Of a stretch of DNA of 64,000 nucleotides, positions 42,947 to 50,757 are shown piece after piece. The position numbers and the translations under genes were made by a program. Source of the stretch: Halobacteriales archaeon QS_4_69_31. GTDB lineage: Archaea > Halobacteriota > Halobacteria > Halobacteriales > Haloarculaceae. The stretch covers positions 1 to 64,000 of the forward strand of contig PXRP01000014.1 in assembly GCA_003021655.1 (NCBI GenBank), in the 5' to 3' direction. Numbering within the stretch: position 1 is the stretch's first letter; the number at the start of each line of letters is the position of its first letter. Below the pieces are notes generated by a model, which saw only the letters and a program-made list of their open reading frames with translations, ran no database searches and was not told the DNA's origin.

Positions 42947-44055
42947 ACGCGGTGCGCGCCCTCTCGGCGGCGAGCGCCGGCCTCCTGGCCGCGTTCGTCG
43001 CCTGGGCGGCCGCCACGTACGACGGGGGCGCGCGACCGGTTCCGTACCTCCTCGCGGCGGCGACCGCGGTGGCAGTCCTGCTGGCCCCGGCCGGCGCCGC
43101 GCGGGCGAAACTCCTCGGGAAACGGGCACTCCGGCACGTCCGCGGCGGGAGCGAGTTCAGCGCCGAGCGGGGAACGGTCTTCCGGGCGACGTCCCCGCTG
43201 GGGCGGGCGGACCTGTTCGACGCCGTCGAGGAGGTGGTGGGCGGGTCCGGCGACTTCGAGGGCGTCCGGACCGACGAATTCCCCGAGGGTGAGGGGCTCG
43301 TGGTCACCCACGCGGGGTTTCACGCGCTGTTCGTGCGCGTCACCGACGCCGGCCATCCCGTGGTCACCGGCGCGTCGAAGCGGACCCGCCGGCTCGTGGA
43401 CGCGCTCGAACGCACCCGCTCGCTGTCGTTCGAGCGGGTCGAAACCAGCCCGTTTCTCGACCCCGAGCCGGTACGCGGGGGGCCACGCGTGCTGCTGGCC
43501 GGCGCGCTGGTCGTGGCGACGCTCGGCGGGGCGACGGTGGTGGTCGACGCCGCCCACGCGGGCGAGCCGTACAACACCGCCGAGAAGTTCACGCTCGTCA
43601 GCATGGACGCCCGGGCCGCAATCGACCCCGGCGTCTCGGAGACGGAGGCGAAACTCCACAAGGCCGCGTTCCTCGTGCGTTCGATACGCGAGGAGGCGGT
43701 CGAGATCCGGTGGCGAGACGCCGACGCCGAGCGGGTACACGCAAACGCCGTTCAGGCGCTCCGGACGGACAGGACCGTCAGGGAGCTGCTCCGGAGCGCC
43801 CGGTCGGCGTCGCTGACGGCCGAGCAGGCCGCCCGGGCCGACCGCATCGAGACGGCCCTCCTGGCGGCCGACCGTCGCGTCGCGGCCGCGGTCCGCAACC
43901 GGACCGGGACCGGCCTCGCCGACCCGGACGGTGACCTCGACGAGGTCCGCCGGCGGCTCGCCGAAGCCGGCGAGACGCCGGTCGCTCCGGCGGGTCCGGC
44001 CGGCGACGACCCCGGAGCGGTGACTGTCGACCGGCGGTCCCGGACCGTCGGGTGA
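42943..44055 (+). CDS. Membrane protein of unknown function with three helices
   Basis: A 370-residue protein. Two hydrophobic segments are at the N-terminus (about 5-25 and 33-52) and one at about 180-202 (VLLAGALVVATLGGATVVVD). The intervening soluble part (about 55-170) and the C-terminal helical part (about 205-370, rich in Ala and Arg with EAKLHKAAFLVRS) have no recognised motif. Coupled to the preceding small protein. It interrupts the sugar gene set and may be resident genome. Confidence 0.75.
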   Translation: MNAVRALSAASAGLLAAFVAWAAATYDGGARPVPYLLAAATAVAVLLAPAGAARAKLLGKRALRHVRGGSEFSAERGTVFRATSPLGRADLFDAVEEVVGGSGDFEGVRTDEFPEGEGLVVTHAGFHALFVRVTDAGHPVVTGASKRTRRLVDALERTRSLSFERVETSPFLDPEPVRGGPRVLLAGALVVATLGGATVVVDAAHAGEPYNTAEKFTLVSMDARAAIDPGVSETEAKLHKAAFLVRSIREEAVEIRWRDADAERVHANAVQALRTDRTVRELLRSARSASLTAEQAARADRIETALLAADRRVAAAVRNRTGTGLADPDGDLDEVRRRLAEAGETPVAPAGPAGDDPGAVTVDRRSRTVG

Positions 44056-44309
44056 GCGCGCTCAACGGCAAGCCGGAAGCCGGAGCGTCCAGTGGCCGGT
44101 CCCGAAGCCGACAACGAAGGTGGCTGTCGAAAAAACGGAACGACGGTCGAGAGGAAGCCGGTTGCCGGGGTGTGTCCGCCGCGCGTCCCCGTCGGCGGAC
44201 CCGCGGCAGGGCGTCAGTGCAGGGCGAGCGGCGAAGTGTCAGTCCCCGGTTCGTCCGGCGACGGGGTACGTGAGCCAGGCGACGAGGCGTTTGGGTGGGT
44301 CTGGGCCGC

Positions 44310-45836
44310 TCAGTTCTGCTCGGAGAGCGTCGACATGACCCGCTCGCGGATGAGACCGGGCGTCTCCTCCATGGAGTGTTGGCCGGCGATGGCCTCGCTG
44401 ATCGTCTCGTTGATATCGGTCCAGCGGATCTGCGCGGTGCCGCCGACGTCCCAGCCCGCACCGGTGGTGTTGTACTGGGCGCCGTACTCCTGGGGGAGCT
44501 GGTAGATCTGCTGTTGGATCTGGGGCAGGTCATCGCCGAACTCGTCGAGGATGGCGCTCGTGACCGGCTGGTAGCCACCGAGTGCGGGGTAGTCATTGAC
44601 CAGGAGCGGGATGTTGTGTTCCTCGGAGGTGGTGACGAAGGTCATCAGGTCCGTCGCGGCGCTCTTGAGGGCGTCGCTCTGGTCCTGGTTGAAGACCTGG
44701 TGCTGGAACTCCAGCGACCAGAGGTGGCCGCCGTGCTCGCCCTCCTTGCCGGCGAGTTCGCTGATTCCGAACTCCTCGCCGTAGTTGGCGTCCAGTTTGG
44801 GGTGGGGGCCCTGCCAGATGTCGCCGTCCCAGCCGAACGTCACGTCCTCTTTGACCGACCGGTACCGGATCGGGCTGCCGAGACCGTACAGGAACGACGC
44901 CGCCTGGTCGGTCAGCATCAACGACGGCAGTTCCTCGTCGCCGCGACTCGCCGACTCGTCGCTGGAGTACGTCGCCGCGAGGTCGATGCTGTTTTTGATC
45001 ATGCCGTCGGTGCGGTCCTTCTGCCCGATGAGGACGTTCGGGTCGGTCGGGTCGCCACGGATCCAGGGGTCGGCGCCGCCCGTGTAGGCGGTCCGGGCGT
45101 ATCCCCAGTAGGATTCGAGGTCGCCACCGACGCCGGTCTCCTCGTAGGCCCACATGTTGGGGTTGTTCTCGGCGATGGTGTCGAGCGCCCGCCGGAACCC
45201 GGTCCAGGTCGAGAGCCCATCGGGGTCGTCGACGCCAGCGTTTTTGAAGAAATTCGGACGGACGGACAACAGACTGATCAGGTGACGGTTCCCGCCGCCG
45301 CTCCACCAGTCGCCGCGGAACTTCGCCGACGCCTTGTTGGCCGCCGTGAAGTCCTCGTTGACCCCCGTCTCCTGCATGTAGGCGTTGTGGTCGGCGACGT
45401 GGTCGTTCTGCCAGAACGTGATCCCCTCGGACCCGCTCTCCGCGAGGTCCGGGGCGTTGCCGGCCTGTACCGCGCTGGGTAACTGCTGGGAGAGGTCGCC
45501 CGAGTTGAGCGCGTTCAGTTCCACGGTGACGTTCTCGTGCTGGGATTCGAACGTCGACATCGTGTCCTTGTACCGCTCTCCCGTGGCGTTGTTCTCCGCC
45601 GGCAGGAACGTCCAGAAGTTGACGGTGACCGACTCCGAACTGCCACCGCCGTCGCTACCACCGTCGCCGTCGCCGTCGCCACCACCGTCGCCGTCGCCAC
45701 CGCCGTCGCCACCATCCGTGGGCGTTCCGCCACCACCGTCGCCACTGCAGCCGGCGAGGCCGCCGAGCGCTCCCGCCGCGGCGAACGCGCCGGTCTGTTT
45801 CAGAACAGTCCGCCTGGTGGGTTCTTCCTCTCTCAT
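44310..45836 (-). CDS. CUT1 sugar-binding lipoprotein (MalE/UgpB type)
   Basis: A 508-residue protein. A Tat motif (TRRTVLKQTG) and lipobox LAGC are followed by a Gly/Asp repeat linker of about 35 residues. The mature region is an extracellular solute-binding protein family 1 fold (VNFWTFLPAENNATGERYKD, AGNAPDLAESGSEG, GLSTWTGFRRAL). It fits the MalF/MalG/MalK genes at 31.7-34.9 kb, which lack their own binding protein. About 9.4 kb separates the nearest ends of the two loci. A minus-strand TATA (TATTTATAAT, 45861-45870) gives a short leader. Confidence 0.9.
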   Translation of the reverse strand: MREEEPTRRTVLKQTGAFAAAGALGGLAGCSGDGGGGTPTDGGDGGGDGDGGGDGDGDGGSDGGGSSESVTVNFWTFLPAENNATGERYKDTMSTFESQHENVTVELNALNSGDLSQQLPSAVQAGNAPDLAESGSEGITFWQNDHVADHNAYMQETGVNEDFTAANKASAKFRGDWWSGGGNRHLISLLSVRPNFFKNAGVDDPDGLSTWTGFRRALDTIAENNPNMWAYEETGVGGDLESYWGYARTAYTGGADPWIRGDPTDPNVLIGQKDRTDGMIKNSIDLAATYSSDESASRGDEELPSLMLTDQAASFLYGLGSPIRYRSVKEDVTFGWDGDIWQGPHPKLDANYGEEFGISELAGKEGEHGGHLWSLEFQHQVFNQDQSDALKSAATDLMTFVTTSEEHNIPLLVNDYPALGGYQPVTSAILDEFGDDLPQIQQQIYQLPQEYGAQYNTTGAGWDVGGTAQIRWTDINETISEAIAGQHSMEETPGLIRERVMSTLSEQN

Positions 45837-45860
45837 CACGTTTTTGCGGTATGGATGACT

Positions 45861-45870
45861 ATTATAAATA
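45861..45870 (-). promoter_or_regulatory. TATA box of the MalE-type binding-protein gene
   Basis: Read on the minus strand, TATTTATAAT lies 25-34 bases before the ATG at 45836. Confidence 0.6.
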
Positions 45871-45964
45871 TTTTTTCCATATTTTCGGTTCATGAGGAGT
45901 ACGGCCCGGCGCCACACGGAGGTGCGGGCCCGGCGCCGAACGGCAGGACCGAGCGGGAGCGACA

Positions 45965-46070
45965 GACCACCACCGCCGGCGAGAGCGGGAGTGACGCCAC
46001 GAGTCTTTCGATGGGGCCGTCGGGATTGCCGGAGGACCACCACCGCCGGCGAGAGCGGGAGTGGCGCCAC
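45965..46070. repeat. Direct repeat of 36 bp, copies 70 bp apart
   Basis: GACCACCACCGCCGGCGAGA plus GCGGGAGTGACGCCAC occurs at 45965-46000 and again at 46035-46070 with one substitution. It lies between two divergent genes. A duplicated regulatory segment or a simple duplication are both possible. Confidence 0.7.
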
Positions 46071-46114
46071 CGCCGCCGGTCGTCAGGACGCGACGGGTCC
46101 GGCGGGTGGATAGT

Positions 46115-46123
46115 TTTAATATA
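46115..46123 (+). promoter_or_regulatory. TATA box of the DXR-like/SAF oxidoreductase gene
   Basis: TTTAATATA lies 33-41 bases before the ATG at 46156. Confidence 0.5.
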
Positions 46124-46155
46124 CAGTCAGTGTAAGTCCCCTCTGGCGCGAAAGC

Positions 46156-47502
46156 ATGTTCAACTTTCCAGCGCGGCTAGCCGAGCGTGAGGAGCCAGTA
46201 CGTGTCGGCGTCATCGGTGCCGGTCTCTTCGGGACGAACCTGATAGACCAGCTCGAACGGGTCGACGGTCTCAGGACCGCGGCTGTCGCGGACATCGAGA
46301 CCGACAAAGCAGTCGATACGCTCCGGAAGGCGGGCGTCCAGGGGAGCGAGGTCGTCCGCGCCGGTGGCGCCGCGGAAGCACAGGCAGCGATAGAAGACGG
46401 GGACCGCGCGGTCCTCGCCAGGGGAGAGAAACTGGTCGAGACCGACGTCGACGTCGTCGTCGAGGCGACCGGCCGTCCGGAGGTGGGCGCCCGACACGCC
46501 TACGGCGCGGTCATGGCCGGCACGGACATCGTCATGGCGACCGTCGAGACCGACACCGTCGTGGGACCGGTTCTCGCGAGGATGGCCGAGAACAACGACG
46601 TCACGTACTCGATGGCCTACGGGGACCAGCCGGGGTGTATCGTCGAACTCTGTGACTGGGCGCGGACGGTGGGGCTCGACATCGTCGCGACGGGAAAGGG
46701 CAACCCCTACCTGAGCGAGAACCGGTTCGGGACGCCCGACGACGTTTTCGAGCGGATCGGCTTCGAGGACGAGTTCGTCGAGCGCCACGGCCTCAATCCG
46801 CGGATGTTCAACTCCTTTTTCGACGGGACCAAGGTGGCCGTGGAGATGTGCGCGGTCGCCAACGCCCTCGGACTCGAACCCGACGTCCCGGGGATGCACA
46901 TCCCGACCGCCGAGATCTCCGAGATCCCGGAGAAACTCCGGCTCAAGGAGGACGGCGGCCTGCTCAACAACACGGGCGTCGTCGAGACGGTCGGGACGCT
47001 CACCGACGACGGGACGCGCATCGACCCCGACCTCAGTCTCGGAGTCTACGTCGTGACCAAGACACCCGTCGAGCGCGTCCAGGAGTACTTCCAGCAGTAC
47101 AGCGGCGCCGGACTGTTCACCGCCAACGGCGGCAAGTACCAGGTCTTCTACCGACCCCACCACCTCCCCGGGCTGGAGACCGGCGTCAGCGTCGTCCACG
47201 CCGCCCTGAACGACGAGGCGACGGGGACGACCCGGAGCCAGAACACGGATGTCGTCGGCGTCACCAAACAGGCGCTCGACCCCGGCACCGAACTGGACGG
47301 CGGTGGCGGGTACACCGTCTACGGACGCCTCGAGAAAGCCGACACCGCCTCCGAGAAGGGCCACGTCCCGTTCGAACTACTCGAAGGGGCGACCGTCGTG
47401 ACCGAACTCGAGAAAGACCAGGTCGTCACCTACGACGACGTCGAACTGGACGAGGACACCCTCCTGTACACGCTCCGCCAGCTCCAGGAAGAAACGATGT
47501 AA
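46156..47502 (+). CDS. Homoserine-dehydrogenase-like oxidoreductase with SAF domain (DXR-like family)
   Basis: A 448-residue protein. The Rossmann motif GVIGAGLFGTN is at 18-28. VVEATGRPEVGARHAYGA and TYSMAYGDQPGCIVELCDWA match the homoserine-dehydrogenase-like DRL (DXR-II) family. The C-terminal part (about 345 on, ALDPGTELDGGGGYTVYGRL) is the SAF-like domain. DRL enzymes act on deoxyxylulose phosphate in Brucella, but archaea make isoprenoids by the mevalonate route. Here a sugar-acid or keto-sugar reductase/isomeroreductase role is more likely. It lies upstream of the right-hand IclR regulator. Confidence 0.83.
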   Translation: MFNFPARLAEREEPVRVGVIGAGLFGTNLIDQLERVDGLRTAAVADIETDKAVDTLRKAGVQGSEVVRAGGAAEAQAAIEDGDRAVLARGEKLVETDVDVVVEATGRPEVGARHAYGAVMAGTDIVMATVETDTVVGPVLARMAENNDVTYSMAYGDQPGCIVELCDWARTVGLDIVATGKGNPYLSENRFGTPDDVFERIGFEDEFVERHGLNPRMFNSFFDGTKVAVEMCAVANALGLEPDVPGMHIPTAEISEIPEKLRLKEDGGLLNNTGVVETVGTLTDDGTRIDPDLSLGVYVVTKTPVERVQEYFQQYSGAGLFTANGGKYQVFYRPHHLPGLETGVSVVHAALNDEATGTTRSQNTDVVGVTKQALDPGTELDGGGGYTVYGRLEKADTASEKGHVPFELLEGATVVTELEKDQVVTYDDVELDEDTLLYTLRQLQEETM

Positions 47503-47740
47503 CCCGGGTACCGCGCGGTCGCGCTGGCCCCGTTCTCACCGGCGACGCGACCGGACCAGGTGCCGTCCCTCCGCCGCCCCCGCCGTCTGATCGCTGCCGC
47601 TACTTCTCGCAGGCAATGCGACGGACCGGGCGCCGTCTCCCGCTGTCGCGGCCCGTGTCGCCCGCGACCCGACACGCCCGGTCGAACCCCGGTCGGTGGC
47701 TGTCCCCGACGACGGCTCGTACGGTGATGACGAAATGTTA

Positions 47741-47755
47741 TTCGGCAGCACCGAA
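47741..47755. promoter_or_regulatory. TTCG-N7-CGAA dyad, site 1
   Basis: TTCGGCAGCACCGAA, within the longer perfect dyad TATTCGG-N5-CCGAATA (47739-47757). Same core and spacing as sites at 48011, 48093 and 12081. Confidence 0.45.
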
Positions 47756-48010
47756 TACGAGGTCGTGTCCCGCGGGGTAGAACCCCGGCCAGACGGCGCG
47801 TGGACGGCGCCTCCGCTCGCGCCTGCGTCGCGCGGAGTGACGGGCTCGACACCCCCGGTTCGACGACGGCGAATCCGGATCGGGCGCGTTCGTCGCTATC
47901 GATCGTGTACGTTCGGGGGCCCAGCGTCCGATTTCGGCACGTCCCGCCCAACAGACCAGCGAGGGATCCGCCCCGACGAACCCGGCCGACCGGGGATATC
48001 ACCGACCGGA

Positions 48011-48025
48011 TTCGACATGACCGAA
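48011..48025. promoter_or_regulatory. TTCG-N7-CGAA dyad, site 2
   Basis: TTCGACATGACCGAA, flanked by A and T to give ATTCG-N7-CGAAT. It lies 115 bases before the IclR start codon. Confidence 0.45.
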
Positions 48026-48092
48026 TATCATGATCTTTCATCAGGTTCGGGTGTGGAGTCGGTAATTAAACCTCACAGTGACCGAATTCTCC

Positions 48093-48107
48093 TTCGGCAC
48101 ACACGAA
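48093..48107. promoter_or_regulatory. TTCG-N7-CGAA dyad touching the TATA box, site 3
   Basis: TTCGGCACACACGAA. Its last bases run into the TATA element at 48106-48117, so a bound protein would block TBP. This placement suggests autorepression. Confidence 0.5.
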
Positions 48108-48117
48108 TAATTATAAG
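48106..48117 (+). promoter_or_regulatory. TATA box of the right-hand IclR gene
   Basis: AATAATTATAAG lies 23-34 bases before the ATG at 48140, giving a leaderless or very short-leader mRNA. Confidence 0.6.
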
Positions 48118-48139
48118 GGATGGTAACGTGTGACACGGT

Positions 48140-48910
48140 ATGTCACAGATCCGTGACGGGCCCCGCACGGTGAAGGCGGTCGAGACGTCGATCGAGGTCA
48201 TCCAGTATCTCCGGGATTCCGACGGCTCGCGGCTCCACGAGGTCGCCGACGAACTGGGGCTGGCCAACAGCACCGTCCACCAGCACCTGTCGACGCTCGT
48301 GGAGGACGGCTTCGTCGTCAGGGAAGGGGATACCTACCACGTCGGGCTGGAGTTCCTGCAGGTGGCCAGTTACGCGCGCAACCGGACCAAGGCGAACAAG
48401 GTGTCGCGCTCGATCGTCAGGAAGACCGCCGAGAAGACCGACGAACAGGCACAGTTCATCGTCGAGGAGAACGGGCGTGGCTACCACGTCTACACGTACC
48501 CGCTCGACAGGGAACGCGCCATCGACACCCGCCCGGGGAAGCGGATCTACCTGCACGCCAACGCCGCGGGCAAATCGATACTCGCACACCTCGACGAGGA
48601 GCGGGTACACGAGATCCTCGACCGGTGGGGGATGCCCCCAATCACCGAGAACACCATCACCGACAGGGACGAACTGTTCGCCGAACTCGAACGCACCCGC
48701 GAACGAGGGTACGGCTACAACAGGGAGGAGCACGTGCTGGGATACTGCGGCGTCGCGGCCCCGGTCACCGACCAGAACGACACCGTCGTCGGCGCGCTGG
48801 CGATCGGCGGCGCCAAACACCGGTTCGAGGGCGAACTCATGGACGAACGGCTCCCCGAGCAGATACTCGAGATGGCAAACGAGTTCGAACTCCAGCTCAA
48901 GTTCTCGTGA
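48140..48910 (+). CDS. IclR-family transcriptional regulator (right regulator)
   Basis: A 256-residue protein. The winged helix (about 8-70) contains EVADELGLANSTVHQHLSTL, the effector domain (about 80-256) HANAAGKSILAHLDEERVHEI and RGYGYNREEHVLGYCGVA. It is clearly a different paralog from the left regulator but shares TTCG-N7-CGAA dyads in the promoter. It probably controls the DXR-like gene and transporter genes to its left, and itself. Confidence 0.93.
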   Translation: MSQIRDGPRTVKAVETSIEVIQYLRDSDGSRLHEVADELGLANSTVHQHLSTLVEDGFVVREGDTYHVGLEFLQVASYARNRTKANKVSRSIVRKTAEKTDEQAQFIVEENGRGYHVYTYPLDRERAIDTRPGKRIYLHANAAGKSILAHLDEERVHEILDRWGMPPITENTITDRDELFAELERTRERGYGYNREEHVLGYCGVAAPVTDQNDTVVGALAIGGAKHRFEGELMDERLPEQILEMANEFELQLKFS

Positions 48911-49354
48911 GACGGGCCGACCGCCTCCCGGACGCTGCCGCTGTCGGCGCTGTCCGGGCTACGCTTACAATCGTACAATCGTAATACGACCGCCCGCCGG
49001 AACCGGTCGCGGCGTCCCGCGCCACCCTCCGTGTCTGTCCGTTCACGGGAGACCGACCGGTCGACGCCGTATTCATCCACACTCACCCAGATTCTCTTAC
49101 ATCCTCTATCCGTCTACGAACGTTTTTCGGTTATATTATCGATTTTTGATTCTATATCTTTTCCTATTTTTCCGTTTTAATCTCAATTCTCCGCATGAAA
49201 GTACAGAGTAGGTAGAAAGGTAGATATCGGGACCGACTGTGGAGAGGTGACAGGCAGTCGGGAGTCGTCGCTTCTCCTGCGTGGGACCGACGCGTTCGTC
49301 GGTCGTGGCGAGGGAAACGCTAATGTGGCTGGTTTCGAAACCACTGTGCACCGG
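48911..49354. other. Intergenic region with a second T-rich tract and a palindrome
   Basis: The 444 bases hold no clear gene. Around 49120-49195 lies an AT-rich, pyrimidine-rich tract like that at 25.6 kb, sharing GATTCTATAT. It may terminate the IclR transcript. Inverted CGACTG/CAGTCG (49234-49239 and 49255-49260) and a 14-bp palindrome (49330-49343) follow. Confidence 0.5.
49330..49343. promoter_or_regulatory. 14-bp perfect palindrome upstream of the REC-PAS-GAF gene
   Basis: TGGTTTCGAAACCA ends 12 bases before the ATG at 49355, in operator position. A weak TATA-like CGCTAATG lies just upstream. Confidence 0.4.
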
Positions 49355-50587
49355 ATGGAAGAGGACAGGTCGGTCAGGGTCCTGCACGTAGACGACGACG
49401 AGGACATCCTGGAGGTGACGAGAGCCTATCTCGAACTGGAGGGGCTCACCGTGGAGACGGCAACGAGCGCCGACGAGGGGCTCGACCGGCTCCAGGCGGG
49501 CGGGATCGACTGTATCGTCAGCGACTACGACATGCCGGGCACGGACGGGCTGGAGTTCCTGACGGTCGTCCGGGAGCGGGGGCTGGAGGTGCCGTTCGTA
49601 CTCTTTACCGGCCACGGCAACGAGGCCGTCGCCAGCGAGGCCATCTCCGCGGGCGTGACCGACTACCTCCAGAAGGGGACCGGCGGCGAGCAGTACGAGG
49701 TCCTGGCGAACCGGATCCGCAACTACGCCGACCAGCACCGCACCGAGCGGGAGATCGAACGCGTCCGCCGGCGGTACGAACTCGTCGCCCGCGCGGTCTC
49801 GGACGTCATCTACGAGTGGGACAGCGACCGGGACCACATCGCGATCTCGTCGGGGTACGCCGAGCACTTCGGGACCGACCCGCCCGACGACGCGGACGTC
49901 GGCTGGTGGCTCGAGAACGTCCACCCGGAGGACCGCGAGCGGGTCAAAGCGCGGACCGACGAGGCGGTCGAACACCGGGAGCGGTCGGTCACGGTCGAGT
50001 ACCGCTTCGAACACGCCGACGGCGGCTACCGGCACGTCTCGGAGGACCGCCACCACGTCTTCGACGACGACGGGACCGTCACGCGGGTCGTCGGCGCCTT
50101 CCGGGACGTCACCAACCGCCGCCGCCGCGAGCGCCGCCTCGACGCGCTCCACGAGGCCAGTCGGGACCTCATGACCGCCGAGACCGTCGACGAGGTCGTC
50201 ACCACGGTGAGCCAGGCCGCCGAGGAGATCCTCGACCTCCGGGCCCACACGGTCTTCCGGCTGACCGACTGCGGGCTCGTTCCGGAAATCTCGACGGACC
50301 ACGCCGAGGAACTGTTCGACGGCGTGCCCACGATAGACCGCGGCGACGGGCTGGTGTGGGACGCCGTCGAGAGCGGGGAAGTCGAGTCGTACGCGGGCGT
50401 CTCCGACCAGGAGGGGCTGCTCAATCCCGACACCGAGATACGCAGCGAATTCTACGTGCCCATCGCCGACTTCGGCGTCTTCGTCGCCGGGTCGACGGCC
50501 CCCGACGACTTCGCCGAGGCCGACGTCACGCTCGTGAAGGTGCTGGTCGCCAACGCCGAGGCGGCGCTGGCCCGGGTCGACGACTGA
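49355..50587 (+). CDS. Receiver-PAS-GAF signalling protein without output domain
   Basis: A 410-residue protein. The receiver domain (5-122) has acidic HVDDDED (D13, D14), phosphoacceptor D57 (IVSDYDMPG) and Lys in YLQKGTGG. A PAS domain with PAC follows at about 145-265 (RRYELVARAVSDVIYEW; AFRDVTNRRRRER). A GAF-like domain is at about 270-410. There is neither a histidine kinase nor a DNA-binding domain, so it must act through a partner protein or be a single-domain-type relay. A frame open from 49247 is possible; the ATG at 49355 is preferred since the receiver starts there. Confidence 0.87.
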   Translation: MEEDRSVRVLHVDDDEDILEVTRAYLELEGLTVETATSADEGLDRLQAGGIDCIVSDYDMPGTDGLEFLTVVRERGLEVPFVLFTGHGNEAVASEAISAGVTDYLQKGTGGEQYEVLANRIRNYADQHRTEREIERVRRRYELVARAVSDVIYEWDSDRDHIAISSGYAEHFGTDPPDDADVGWWLENVHPEDRERVKARTDEAVEHRERSVTVEYRFEHADGGYRHVSEDRHHVFDDDGTVTRVVGAFRDVTNRRRRERRLDALHEASRDLMTAETVDEVVTTVSQAAEEILDLRAHTVFRLTDCGLVPEISTDHAEELFDGVPTIDRGDGLVWDAVESGEVESYAGVSDQEGLLNPDTEIRSEFYVPIADFGVFVAGSTAPDDFAEADVTLVKVLVANAEAALARVDD

Positions 50588-50757
50588 CCGGCGATAGCGG
50601 CCGCTCCGGTTCGAAGCCCTTTTGAATGCCAGCGTGGAACGTGGGGGTAACTCGCTGGGGACGGGCACCAGCGGGCACCTGCCTGTGCAGGACGGGATGT
50701 GAGCGCCCGGGACGGTCCCGCGGGGCTTGAACCACGCAACGCCCGAGGTGAACACCC
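50588..50757 (+). promoter_or_regulatory. Structured leader region of the L15e gene
   Basis: The 170 bases before rpl15e contain several short inverted repeats, such as CCTGC-CTGT-GCAGG and GGGAC-G-GTCCC. Just before the start lies GAGGTGA, a Shine-Dalgarno site. A structured untranslated leader that could regulate ribosomal protein synthesis is possible; nothing shows it directly. Confidence 0.3.

Larger units (their letters stand above)
47503..48139. other. Control region of the right-hand IclR gene with three dyads
   Basis: The 637 bases contain no credible gene; a 145-codon frame at 47696 has non-protein-like composition. Three TTCG-N7-CGAA dyads are the main structure, followed by a TATA box. 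The 5' half (47520-47700) shows nothing distinctive. Confidence 0.6.

Noticed and set aside
47696-48133. 145-codon plus-strand frame upstream of the IclR gene
   Set aside because: Low-complexity Pro/Arg/Gly sequence without start signals; the DNA holds operator-like dyads and a TATA box.
50608-50618. GGTTCGAAGCC resembling a tRNA T-loop
   Set aside because: No acceptor, D or anticodon arms can be paired around it.
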